Made by a program: the position numbers and the translations under genes. Below the pieces are notes generated by a model. That model had not been told where the DNA came from and ran no database searches. It was given only the letters and a program-made list of their open reading frames with translations. Positions 1 to 7,071 of a DNA stretch of 11,392 nucleotides are shown piece after piece; position 1 is the stretch's first letter, and each line of letters starts with the position of its first letter. The stretch lies in the NCBI GenBank assembly GCA_964637845.1, contig CAZWXI010000089.1, positions 1 to 11,392 of the forward strand. The letters are read 5' to 3'. This stretch comes from PGYU01 sp964637845 (GTDB taxonomy: Bacteria; Bacteroidota; Ignavibacteria; Kapaibacteriales; UBA2268).

Positions 1-1056
1 TCGAGTCGAGTGATTCAAGACCCCGGATCCGGTAAAGAATATGTCGAAATCGTTGCCGCGTTGGATGAAAGTGCTTTAAGCAAAGAGCATAAAATGGCAA
101 CTGATAGAGTGCTGGAGACCATAAAGTCAAGGAATATTGAATCATCACCCGTCAAAGCCCTTCAGGGAGCAATCAAAACGGACAAATCAAATGAATTGTT
201 TAAGAAGCAATTCGACGAATTGAAATTAATTATTGCTGAGCTTAATGATAACGTAAAAATTGAAAAGAGAATTGCAAACAATGAAATTATAAATCAGCTT
301 TATATCAAGTTAAGAGAACTGAATTTTACCGAGAGATGCTCAAGAAAGCTTATTAGCGATATTGATGAGCGATTAATACCTCAAAATCTGAGGGAGGCGC
401 TAATTACTACTAGGAAAAAAATCGCTGAGAGTATTATTGTTCAGAATCCACTGAAAAAGTCCAATATTAGCCAAGTTTGCCTTTTTGTTGGTCCAACAGG
501 TTCGGGTAAATCGACAAGCCTAATCAAACTTGCGTTGATTTCCAAAATTGTGCTAAACAGTAATGTTATGATTATTTCAGCAGATACTCACAAGGTCGGA
601 GGAGCTGAACAACTTGAAACATATGCTTCAATTGCCTCTATCAGTTATAAGACTGTTTACTCTTCTATGGAACTTAGTGAAGCCATAATTCGCGAGCAAG
701 AAAGAGACTTTATTTTTGTAGACACAGCTGGTAAAAACTTTAAAGATGCCAATACGATAAAAGAGTTGGCTGAATTGGCAAAAGGAACTAAATATAGTGC
801 AATATATCTGATGATTCCAAGCAATCACACTGAATCTTATTACAGAACTGTGTTTGAGGCATATTCATCTTTAAAACCAACAAGTATAATCATAACAAAA
901 ATTGATGAAAGTGATACTTTAGGAGAATTATATTCGGCTATTTGCCAAGACATACCTCCAATATCTTACATAACTACCGGGCAACAAGTACCCGATGATA
1001 TAGAGCCGGCTGACAAATCGCTTTTAGCTAAACTAATATTACCAGATTTGGCATGA
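1..1056 (+). CDS. flhF: Flagellar biosynthesis GTPase FlhF, 5'-truncated by the window edge
   Basis: FlhF is an SRP-family GTPase that marks the site of flagellar assembly at the membrane, usually a pole. The reading frame is open to base 1, and its first residues (SSRVIQDPG, then EYVEIVAALDE) match the end of the FlhF N-terminal basic domain. The real start is therefore outside, probably about 30 residues upstream, and the GTG at 10 is only an internal Val codon. A helical N domain spans roughly codons 75-155. The G domain follows, with P-loop GPTGSGKST (490-516), DTHKVGGAEQLETYA (G2/I-box region, from about 592), DTAG (721-732) and TKID (895-906). It ends with the family's GQxVPDDIEPA signature. 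The usual DTAGR is DTAGK here. The stop overlaps the flhG start as ATGA. Identification is secure; only the N-terminus is missing. Confidence 0.95.
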   Translation, partial: SSRVIQDPGSGKEYVEIVAALDESALSKEHKMATDRVLETIKSRNIESSPVKALQGAIKTDKSNELFKKQFDELKLIIAELNDNVKIEKRIANNEIINQLYIKLRELNFTERCSRKLISDIDERLIPQNLREALITTRKKIAESIIVQNPLKKSNISQVCLFVGPTGSGKSTSLIKLALISKIVLNSNVMIISADTHKVGGAEQLETYASIASISYKTVYSSMELSEAIIREQERDFIFVDTAGKNFKDANTIKELAELAKGTKYSAIYLMIPSNHTESYYRTVFEAYSSLKPTSIIITKIDESDTLGELYSAICQDIPPISYITTGQQVPDDIEPADKSLLAKLILPDLA

Positions 1057-1850
1057 ATAACATCTATACCGAAAATTTCTTTAAGACTCGGGAGAAAACC
1101 CCATTTGCATTATCAATTTGCAGTGGTAAAGGTGGTGTCGGTAAAAGCTTCATAGTATCGAATTTAGCTTATAAATTATCACAAGACAGTGATAAGGTAT
1201 TAATTATTGATGCAGATTCACAATTTCCGAACCAGCATCTTATTTTGGGAGTAGAGCCACCCGTTAGATTATCGCAGGTTTACACCAGAAAAGTCAAAGC
1301 TAAGGAAGCATTATTCAAAGTTGCCAAGAATTTATACCTGCTTGCGGATGCACCTGCACAAGGTTTAGCAGAATTTTATGACGAATCAATGCTAATTGAT
1401 GTCTATAAGCATATATTACTTGATGCTGATTTTGACATCGTAATAATTGACTCCCCCGCAGGTGCGACTCGACGAGTAATCGAATGTTGCGAAATAGCTA
1501 ACCTGTCGGCTATAGTTATTACCGATGAACCGACATCACTACTTGATGCATACGGGCTAATCAAAATTTTGCTGAACTACATACCAGTTGACAAAATGAG
1601 GCTTTTGGTAAATAACGTTATTGATTATGAAGATGCTGATGAAATGACGTCAAAGCTTAATTCTGCAACACGGAAATTCCTCGGATTTAATGTCAGCGAA
1701 CTTGGATTCGTACCGTATGACAGAGCCGTAAGGCTTTCAATCCAAAAGCAGGAACTACTTACGATGCATCATCCCGAACACGACATATCTCATTCCTTAG
1801 ATAGGATTGCATCGACAATAAAGAACTATTCAACCGTTAATATAACTTAA
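1053..1850 (+). CDS. flhG: Flagellar number regulator FlhG (MinD/ParA-like ATPase)
   Basis: FlhG (also YlxH, FleN) is a MinD-type ATPase that works with FlhF to limit flagellar number and placement. The 265-residue protein has the deviant Walker A GKGGVGKS at residues 25-32, the switch I region VLIIDADS around 49-56, a Walker B/switch II IIDSPAG at 131-137, and the EPTSLLDAYGLIK segment (from 159) typical of FlhG. The last 20 or so residues could form the amphipathic membrane-targeting helix usual in MinD/FlhG proteins. The ATG overlaps the flhF stop as ATGA. An in-frame TAA at 1029-1031 rules out a long N-terminal extension. The N-terminus has only about 18 residues before the first beta strand and shows no DQAxxLR motif, the segment that in characterised FlhG proteins stimulates FlhF GTPase. 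Confidence 0.93.
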   Translation: MNNIYTENFFKTREKTPFALSICSGKGGVGKSFIVSNLAYKLSQDSDKVLIIDADSQFPNQHLILGVEPPVRLSQVYTRKVKAKEALFKVAKNLYLLADAPAQGLAEFYDESMLIDVYKHILLDADFDIVIIDSPAGATRRVIECCEIANLSAIVITDEPTSLLDAYGLIKILLNYIPVDKMRLLVNNVIDYEDADEMTSKLNSATRKFLGFNVSELGFVPYDRAVRLSIQKQELLTMHHPEHDISHSLDRIASTIKNYSTVNIT

Positions 1851-1858
1851 AAGGGGGT
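1851..1858 (+). promoter_or_regulatory. Strong ribosome binding site for the coiled-coil membrane protein gene
   Basis: The sequence AAGGGGGT directly follows the flhG stop codon (1848-1850) and lies 5 bases before the ATG at 1864. It is the clearest Shine-Dalgarno-like site on the plus strand and supports that start codon. Confidence 0.7.
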
Positions 1859-1863
1859 AAAAT

Positions 1864-2520
1864 ATGGCAAAAGATATAAAAATGACGGTTGACGAAAAGA
1901 AGCGTAAAGAGGCATTAGCCAAAGAAGAAAAAGAGAGACAGAGGAAAGCAAAAGAAATAGAAGCGAAAAAAAAGAAAAAAATCAAACAACACCAAAGCAA
2001 AATTAATTCCTTAGTTACTTATCCATATAACGTCCTGCTGCAACTATCAGTGATTTTGGGCATAATGGCTTTCGTTTATTTTTATTTGTGGAGTTCTTCA
2101 TCTCTAATCACATCATTACTATACTTATTCTTTGTTTTTTCGACCATTTATCTTGGTGGTGGACTAATGATGCTCGGATACTATTTTGTTAAGTCAGAGG
2201 TCAAAAGGCGTGAACTTGAAGAACAAATCAAGTTAGAAAAGCAGAAACGTGAAAAAGAAGAACTAGAAAGGCAAGCTAAAGAAATGGAGGAATTAGAAGC
2301 TATTGAAAAAGAGCTTTTAGCAAAGCGTATTGCAAGCAAAATGGATAAAAAAGCGCTTGACGAAACAAATTCAAGAAATACAAATATTGACTCGGAATTT
2401 AAAGTTGATAATTTGGCTCAGAGTAATAAACAGGCATACAATACTAAACAATACAATGGTTACGAAGATTCAGACGCATACTTTGATGAATTGTTAAATA
2501 CAGAATTAAAAAAATCATAG
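1864..2520 (+). CDS. Uncharacterised two-helix membrane protein with flanking coiled coils
   Basis: I do not recognise this 218-residue protein. Residues about 5-48 are dense in Lys and Glu and predicted by eye to be coiled coil. Two hydrophobic segments follow, roughly 57-77 and 84-107, separated by a short Ser-rich turn, which gives a helical hairpin in the inner membrane. Residues about 110-165 are a second long charged coiled coil (KSEVKRRELEEQIKLEKQKR). The tail is polar and acidic, rich in Asn, Asp and Tyr. Positive charge on both sides of the hairpin puts both ends in the cytoplasm. There is no signal peptide. Its place between flhG and fliA, in a packed operon, suggests a flagellar or polar-organisation role, but that is inference from position only. 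A run of A8-G-A7 at 1966-1981 encodes a poly-Lys stretch. Confidence 0.85.
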   Translation: MAKDIKMTVDEKKRKEALAKEEKERQRKAKEIEAKKKKKIKQHQSKINSLVTYPYNVLLQLSVILGIMAFVYFYLWSSSSLITSLLYLFFVFSTIYLGGGLMMLGYYFVKSEVKRRELEEQIKLEKQKREKEELERQAKEMEELEAIEKELLAKRIASKMDKKALDETNSRNTNIDSEFKVDNLAQSNKQAYNTKQYNGYEDSDAYFDELLNTELKKS

Positions 2521-2536
2521 TTTCTAAGTCTAATCA

Positions 2537-3316
2537 ATGGCTGATATTAGAACGAATCCGGAAGAATTGTGGAATACTTTTATCAATGAACGTAAGACAC
2601 TTGATAAAAGCAAATTAATATTGCATTACATATGGCTAATTAAATATGCTGTATCAAACATGCCGCTTCCGACAAATACCATACTTGAAGACCAGGATTT
2701 CATCAATTTCGGAATTTTGGGGTTAAACAATGCAATTGAACGCTTTGACCCCAAAAGAGGCGTTAAATTTGAATCATATGCTATAAAGAGAATAAAAGGT
2801 ATCATTCAAGACGAACTACGTAAATTGGATTGGTTATCGCGAACTACAAGGAAAAAGGCACAAGAATTATTAAAAGCCACTGATGAACTGAAAAGCCAAA
2901 ATGGCAGAGAAGCAACTACTAAGGAAATAATTGACAAGCTCAACATTACACCTGAAAAATATAAATCATACTTACAAGCCGCCGCTGCCGCTAAGGCATC
3001 AATAGCTACAAACGAATCAAGTGTTTCGCAACTATATGATGAAGATGACGACCGCAGTGAGATTGAAGATTTAGCAGATAGTGGTGCTTCTTTTTTGGAA
3101 ATAATAGAAGAGGAAGAATGTATAAGATACATTCACAAGTATATCAAATCGCTCAAAGAAAATAAGCGACTTGTGATAACTTTATATTATTTCGAAAATC
3201 TTACATTTAAAGAAATAGGTAAGGTTCTTAGTATTTCAGAAAGTCGCGTTTGCCAAATTCATACACAAATCATCAAGGAATTGAAAGAAAAATTAATCGA
3301 GTTCGAAAATGCTTAG
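2537..3316 (+). CDS. fliA: Flagellar RNA polymerase sigma factor, sigma-28 / FliA family
   Basis: This 259-residue protein belongs to the FliA/WhiG group of sigma-70 factors, which direct RNA polymerase to late flagellar and chemotaxis genes. Region 2 is clear: DQDFINFGILGLNNAIERFD at residues 52-71, then RGVKFESYAIKRIKG (74-88) and DELRKLDWLSRTTRKKA (92-108), matching the family's DELRKLDWxPRxxR signature. Region 3 spans about 110-160, and an acidic linker (YDEDDDRSEIEDLAD) follows. Region 4 is a helix-turn-helix near residues 205-255, with LVITLYYFENLTFKEIGKVL and then SESRVCQIHTQ. The length suits a FliA protein. The ATG follows the upstream stop by 16 bp with no evident Shine-Dalgarno site. 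The 3' end overlaps the next gene by 8 bp. No FlgM anti-sigma gene is visible here. A different FliA/WhiG-type sigma is the only real alternative. Confidence 0.92.
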   Translation: MADIRTNPEELWNTFINERKTLDKSKLILHYIWLIKYAVSNMPLPTNTILEDQDFINFGILGLNNAIERFDPKRGVKFESYAIKRIKGIIQDELRKLDWLSRTTRKKAQELLKATDELKSQNGREATTKEIIDKLNITPEKYKSYLQAAAAAKASIATNESSVSQLYDEDDDRSEIEDLADSGASFLEIIEEEECIRYIHKYIKSLKENKRLVITLYYFENLTFKEIGKVLSISESRVCQIHTQIIKELKEKLIEFENA

Positions 3317-4217
3317 CAACAAAATTCGAAAGAAACTCGAATCTATTCGCGATTTGCCGACAATACCTATCATTATCAGTGAAGTTTTATCGGTGATTGA
3401 CAATCCAAATTCGAACGCCGTTCAATTAGCATCGCTCATTGAAAAAGACCAAGCACTTACAGCTCGCGTTCTTAGAATAGCCAACTCGCCATTTTACGGC
3501 TTTTCTCGCGCGATATCAACCATTGATTTGGCCATTGTTATACTGGGTATGAATACCTTAAAGGAGATTGTTTTAAGTTTGATTATAAAACGTTTCTTCT
3601 CGAAAATCAGCACAAACCTCTTTGATACAAAGTTATTTTGGAATTATTCTATATATTGCGGTGCTTCTGCAAGATTGCTTTCTAGAAAATTAGGATTTAA
3701 AGTAACGGGAGAGGCTTTTGTCGGCGGTCTTATACATGACATAGGTTATTTGGTCCTAGTGGAATATTTTAAGAGTGATTACTCGAAAATAGTCAATTTA
3801 TTGAGGACGCGCGGCATTTCACCCATTGAAGCCGAAAGATTAATTCTTGACTCGGACCATTGCGAAATTGGCGCTTGGATAGCTGAAAAATGGAACTTCC
3901 CCGAGAAAATTGTTGATTCGATTAGCAATCATCACTTTCATTTCACTGAAATAAGCAATTCCTCAGACAGCGATGAGCTTGAAAATATTGATGAAATTGA
4001 ACAACCCCTTACTGCGATAGTTTCATTATCCGAATGGTTTGCCGAATTAAACGGTTTTAAGAGTTGGCTTCCCGAACACAGTATAAATAAATATTACTTT
4101 TCTCAGGAGCTATTCGATGATTTTGAAGAAGACTTCACCAATAATTCTGATTTCGTCACATTAAATCAGGAAATTTTCGACGAATACGAAAAAGCATCAA
4201 TTTTTATTGAGGTTTGA
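3309..4217 (+). CDS. HDOD domain signalling protein
   Basis: The HDOD fold is a non-catalytic relative of HD phosphohydrolases found in signalling and motility regulators. This 302-residue protein opens with the typical LPTIPIIISEVL (16-27), IEKDQALTARVLRIANSPFYG (44-64) and AISTIDLAIVILG (68-80) segments, followed by GGLIHDIGYLVL at 139-150 and a SDHCEIGAWIAEKW segment with a downstream NHH. The position that holds the first metal-binding His in true HD enzymes is Tyr113 (WNYS), so hydrolase activity is not expected, as in most HDOD proteins. The C-terminal ~75 residues are acidic and not assigned. The gene starts inside the 3' end of fliA (8-bp overlap) and ends 1 nt before the next ATG, so it is likely co-translated with the sigma factor and the kinase-like protein. 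The partner and target are unknown. Confidence 0.9.
   Translation: MLSNKIRKKLESIRDLPTIPIIISEVLSVIDNPNSNAVQLASLIEKDQALTARVLRIANSPFYGFSRAISTIDLAIVILGMNTLKEIVLSLIIKRFFSKISTNLFDTKLFWNYSIYCGASARLLSRKLGFKVTGEAFVGGLIHDIGYLVLVEYFKSDYSKIVNLLRTRGISPIEAERLILDSDHCEIGAWIAEKWNFPEKIVDSISNHHFHFTEISNSSDSDELENIDEIEQPLTAIVSLSEWFAELNGFKSWLPEHSINKYYFSQELFDDFEEDFTNNSDFVTLNQEIFDEYEKASIFIEV
4209..4212 (+). promoter_or_regulatory. Short ribosome binding site deciding the start of the kinase-like gene
   Basis: GAGG lies 6 bases before the ATG at 4219, inside the last codons of the HDOD gene. It favours ATG 4219 over the in-frame TTG at 4207, which would overlap this site and add only four residues. Confidence 0.5.
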
Positions 4218-4218
4218 T

Positions 4219-5535
4219 ATGGATAAATCCCTTCAAAACATAAATTCCGAATACGTCAAATCATTAGAGATGGCTATCCAACTTTCGCAAAAGGAAATCG
4301 AGACCTTACGTTCTATAATTAGAAACGATTATCAAAGCGATTCTCAAACAACTATTGAAACTCAACTCACAGAACTAAATGTTAGTTCATCTATACTTAA
4401 TTCGACAAATGCCGAAGATTTGCTTAACACTTTGAATATGTATTATGATGAAAAAGTCGGAATAATTGAATTATCTATTTTTACATATGACGAAAAATCC
4501 TTACTAAATGCACTAAGTAATGAGGATATAATATCTGAAAAGTTCTTGACGGCAGTTAATTATTTTCAAGAGAACGGTATTGTTACTTGGGCTGTACAAT
4601 TGTCAAATCCAACTGTTATATCCGACCCGTTTGTTACCGAGAAGCAACAATTAAACTACGTATTAGCACCATTAAGATTTAAAAACAAAATTAACGGAAT
4701 GCTTATAACATTATCAAATCATTCAAAAAGAGACTTAGAAAATAGTTTCATTTTGGAAGTTTCAAATTTGAGCGAAATTATTGCAGTTGCCGTTGAAAAT
4801 ATTATTAGCAGCCGAACCTTGAATAACATGAATAATAAATTATTTGAGTTAAGTTCACGTGCCGATTTAAATTCACAATTAGCCGGATTTGGAGAATTAG
4901 CTATCAAAATTTCTGAAGAGTCCTTGCTCCCTATAAAAATAATCGAAACAAACCTTGAGTTAATCCGAACAGGTATTGATGAAAAAGAAAAACGGTTCGA
5001 AATAATCCGCTCTCAATTAGATACGCTAAAATCTATTAACACCAAGCTCATCAAATATTTCGATGCAATCTCGAAAAATGCAAAAGAGCGGAATAAAGTA
5101 AATATAAAAGAAGTAGTCCAAGAAACATTGACATTATTGGATAATAGCTTCCAAAGATATGGGATTGAATATTCAGTAATTGAGTCGGAAGATGATATTT
5201 CAGTACTATGGAATAAAATTGAGCTCGGGCTAACAATTTTCGGAATAATCATCTTTGCCCTATATAACATATCGGAAGGAGGTAAATTAACGATATCATT
5301 TTCGCAAATAAACCGCAAAACGGCGTCAATAAATATAAGCGACAACGCTGAAGCACTAATAGATTTAGACAATTCAACTATTTTAGAAAAAAGATACAGA
5401 CCGAAGCATATCAAGCATGATTTAGTCAGTTTTTATTCAATTAGTCAATATTTAACGAAAAATCGTTCTAAGATTGAGTTTGAACCTGTTGAGGGAAGCG
5501 GAAATACATTCAGATTAATTTGCCCGATTGCGTAA
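4219..5535 (+). CDS. GAF plus degenerate histidine-kinase-like protein (probable pseudokinase)
   Basis: The 438-residue protein has an N-terminal helix likely to be coiled coil (to about 35), a GAF-like sensory region (about 50-205), a helical dimerisation segment and a GHKL ATPase-like C-terminus. It has no membrane segment and should be cytoplasmic. The segment LAGFGELAIKISEESLLP (221-238) aligns without gaps to the HisKA H-box (LAxLGELAAGVAHEINNP), but the phosphoacceptor His is Glu233. The N-box Asn residues are Gly342 and Phe346 (GIIIFALYNISEGG). The G1 box DNGxG is DNAEA (375-379): Asp is kept and both glycines are lost. The GLGL G2 motif is absent. Only GSGNTF near the end looks canonical. 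I infer a protein that neither autophosphorylates nor binds ATP normally and acts as a sensor or scaffold. Coupling to the HDOD gene suggests the two proteins work together. Confidence 0.85.
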   Translation: MDKSLQNINSEYVKSLEMAIQLSQKEIETLRSIIRNDYQSDSQTTIETQLTELNVSSSILNSTNAEDLLNTLNMYYDEKVGIIELSIFTYDEKSLLNALSNEDIISEKFLTAVNYFQENGIVTWAVQLSNPTVISDPFVTEKQQLNYVLAPLRFKNKINGMLITLSNHSKRDLENSFILEVSNLSEIIAVAVENIISSRTLNNMNNKLFELSSRADLNSQLAGFGELAIKISEESLLPIKIIETNLELIRTGIDEKEKRFEIIRSQLDTLKSINTKLIKYFDAISKNAKERNKVNIKEVVQETLTLLDNSFQRYGIEYSVIESEDDISVLWNKIELGLTIFGIIIFALYNISEGGKLTISFSQINRKTASINISDNAEALIDLDNSTILEKRYRPKHIKHDLVSFYSISQYLTKNRSKIEFEPVEGSGNTFRLICPIA

Positions 5536-5586
5536 TTTAGTTCACATTTTTTATTATTTTGGGCAATTGTAATATCACAAAAGCAA
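5536..5586 (+). other. 51-bp gap between the regulatory set and the envelope set
   Basis: This is the largest non-coding stretch on the plus strand. It is very AT-rich (TTTTTTATTATTTTG). I see no convincing -35/-10 pair, no sigma-28 or sigma-54 element and no hairpin followed by a T-run, so read-through from the upstream operon remains possible. Confidence 0.4.
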
Positions 5587-7071
5587 ATGAACAATCGAAG
5601 TATAATAAAAATAATCGTTCTCCTAATAACCGCATTCAGTAATTTTGAATGTTTTGCCACAGTTAGTACTTTAAATCGGATAAATGTAGAACCACTAAAC
5701 AGAACAATTATATACTTCGATGTCTTACCCGAAACTTACAAGTCGAGATTATCAGACGATAAACGAACAATCTATCTTGAAATACCAAAAATTGAAGTTG
5801 TTGATTCTTGCAGGCAAATTGTCAGCGGAGGAATAATCAAATCGGTTCAAATTCAAACTTTTAAAGATAAAGCACTCGTTACAATAATGCTTAAAGAAAG
5901 ACGCGGCTACAATGCTATACTACTTCCCTATTCAAAAGCAATAATGGTAGAAGTATTTAATTGGAATGAACTGTCCCCTACCGACGATAAATACCGTACC
6001 GGGCTTTTGGCTTATGAGGATAGGATTTATACTGAGGCACTTGAAAACCTACTAAACGCTGCTAAACTAAAACACGCTAACGCATCTGCTTTTGCGGGTA
6101 TGTTACTGCTCAAAAACGGTCAAGTTGACTCAGGAATTAATTTATTAGAAACAGCAGATGAAATCCATTCCGATATACATGATAGGTACGGAGCCCTTTA
6201 TCATGCTTACATGATACAAGACAATCGAATCGAAGCTGAAAAATATCTTGATGAGTTTAAAAAATTATCGGGTATAATCGCTCCGGGAATATGGGAAATC
6301 AATCTATCAACTACGATTGACAGTAGTCTTATTATCTTAACGGATTCTTTAAGACGTGAGTTTACCGCAAGTTTCACATCCAATGACACATCGAGGTATA
6401 ATGTAGAATCTTTGACTGATACTCCGATTGATACAATTGCTGTATCTCAAATCCGGGAATTTCCGTCAAACAGCTATTTCCTCGAAATAATTGCACTCGT
6501 CTCGCTTGCTATTTTTGTATCGCTGCTATATTTTTATTTAAAATGGCGAAAATCTCGCCAAAAAGCAATTGCAAAGCACAAGAGTGATGCCTTTACCGAA
6601 TCACTAAAAATTGCTGAAGGCAAAGTCAAACCAAGCAGAGTTACTGATTTATATAAACAAAACGAACAAACAAAACCTGAGGAGACATCGAAAGATAAAA
6701 AAGATGCGAATAAAGAGCTTATCAAAGGCGTAGAGCAGATTCTAAAAGATGCCGAAGACAAAAAACTCCACAAGTCGAAATCCGAGAAAGGCAAGGCAAC
6801 ACAAACACCCAAATCGGTAGGCAATCCGAAACTTGAACTTGCAATGCATCTAATCGAAGAGCAACGAAAGATTAAAGTCTCGTTATTAAATAATGTCAAA
6901 GCCGACGAACTGCCCAATGATTCTGCAAAATTAAGTGAATATGCTAAAAAACTCGGTATTGAAAAAGGTGGACTTGAAACTAAACAAGCCATTGAACGTT
7001 TGGTTAGTGATGAAGATTATTTTAAAACTATTTCAAAAAAGTTCCGTAATGAACCTAATGACACAGAATAA
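5587..7071 (+). CDS. Exported AMIN-like / TPR-like single-pass membrane protein with cytoplasmic tail
   Basis: The 494-residue protein is not one I can name. It begins with a signal peptide (SIIKIIVLLITAFS, probable cleavage after FECFA near residue 24). Residues about 28-124 form an all-beta region whose spacing (RTIIYFDVLPETYKSRL, RTIYLEIP, VTIMLK, IMVEVF) resembles an AMIN domain, a module that targets envelope proteins to peptidoglycan. Residues about 136-226 are TPR-like helical pairs. A membrane helix lies at 298-318, followed by Lys/Arg, so the N-terminal two-thirds is periplasmic and the ~175-residue charged tail is cytoplasmic. The tail is low-complexity up to about residue 410 and then has a helical, conserved-looking end. 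The next gene starts inside its 3' end. The overall layout recalls FimV/HubP polar organisers, but LysM is absent and homology is not shown. Confidence 0.8.
   Translation: MNNRSIIKIIVLLITAFSNFECFATVSTLNRINVEPLNRTIIYFDVLPETYKSRLSDDKRTIYLEIPKIEVVDSCRQIVSGGIIKSVQIQTFKDKALVTIMLKERRGYNAILLPYSKAIMVEVFNWNELSPTDDKYRTGLLAYEDRIYTEALENLLNAAKLKHANASAFAGMLLLKNGQVDSGINLLETADEIHSDIHDRYGALYHAYMIQDNRIEAEKYLDEFKKLSGIIAPGIWEINLSTTIDSSLIILTDSLRREFTASFTSNDTSRYNVESLTDTPIDTIAVSQIREFPSNSYFLEIIALVSLAIFVSLLYFYLKWRKSRQKAIAKHKSDAFTESLKIAEGKVKPSRVTDLYKQNEQTKPEETSKDKKDANKELIKGVEQILKDAEDKKLHKSKSEKGKATQTPKSVGNPKLELAMHLIEEQRKIKVSLLNNVKADELPNDSAKLSEYAKKLGIEKGGLETKQAIERLVSDEDYFKTISKKFRNEPNDTE

Noticed and set aside
10..12. GTG as the start of flhF.
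   Set aside because: The frame continues to base 1, and the residues before and after it match the interior of the FlhF N-terminal domain, so the gene is cut by the window edge.
2806..3132. 108-codon minus-strand open frame rich in Ser and Ala.
   Set aside because: It is a shadow of fliA regions 2-3; the sense strand has conserved sigma motifs.
5013..5414. 133-codon open frame on the minus strand.
   Set aside because: It lies fully antisense to the kinase-like gene, whose domain structure is clear, and shows no independent coding evidence.
6534..6992. 152-codon open frame on the minus strand.
   Set aside because: It is antisense to the tail of the AMIN/TPR-like gene, has Ser/Phe/Leu-rich composition typical of reversed Lys/Glu-rich coding, and has no recognisable domain.
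6935..7057. Earlier in-frame starts for the small sorting-domain protein.
   Set aside because: They would place a Lys-rich segment ahead of the signal peptide and overlap the upstream gene by more than 100 bp; 7058 (or 7049) puts the signal peptide at the N-terminus.
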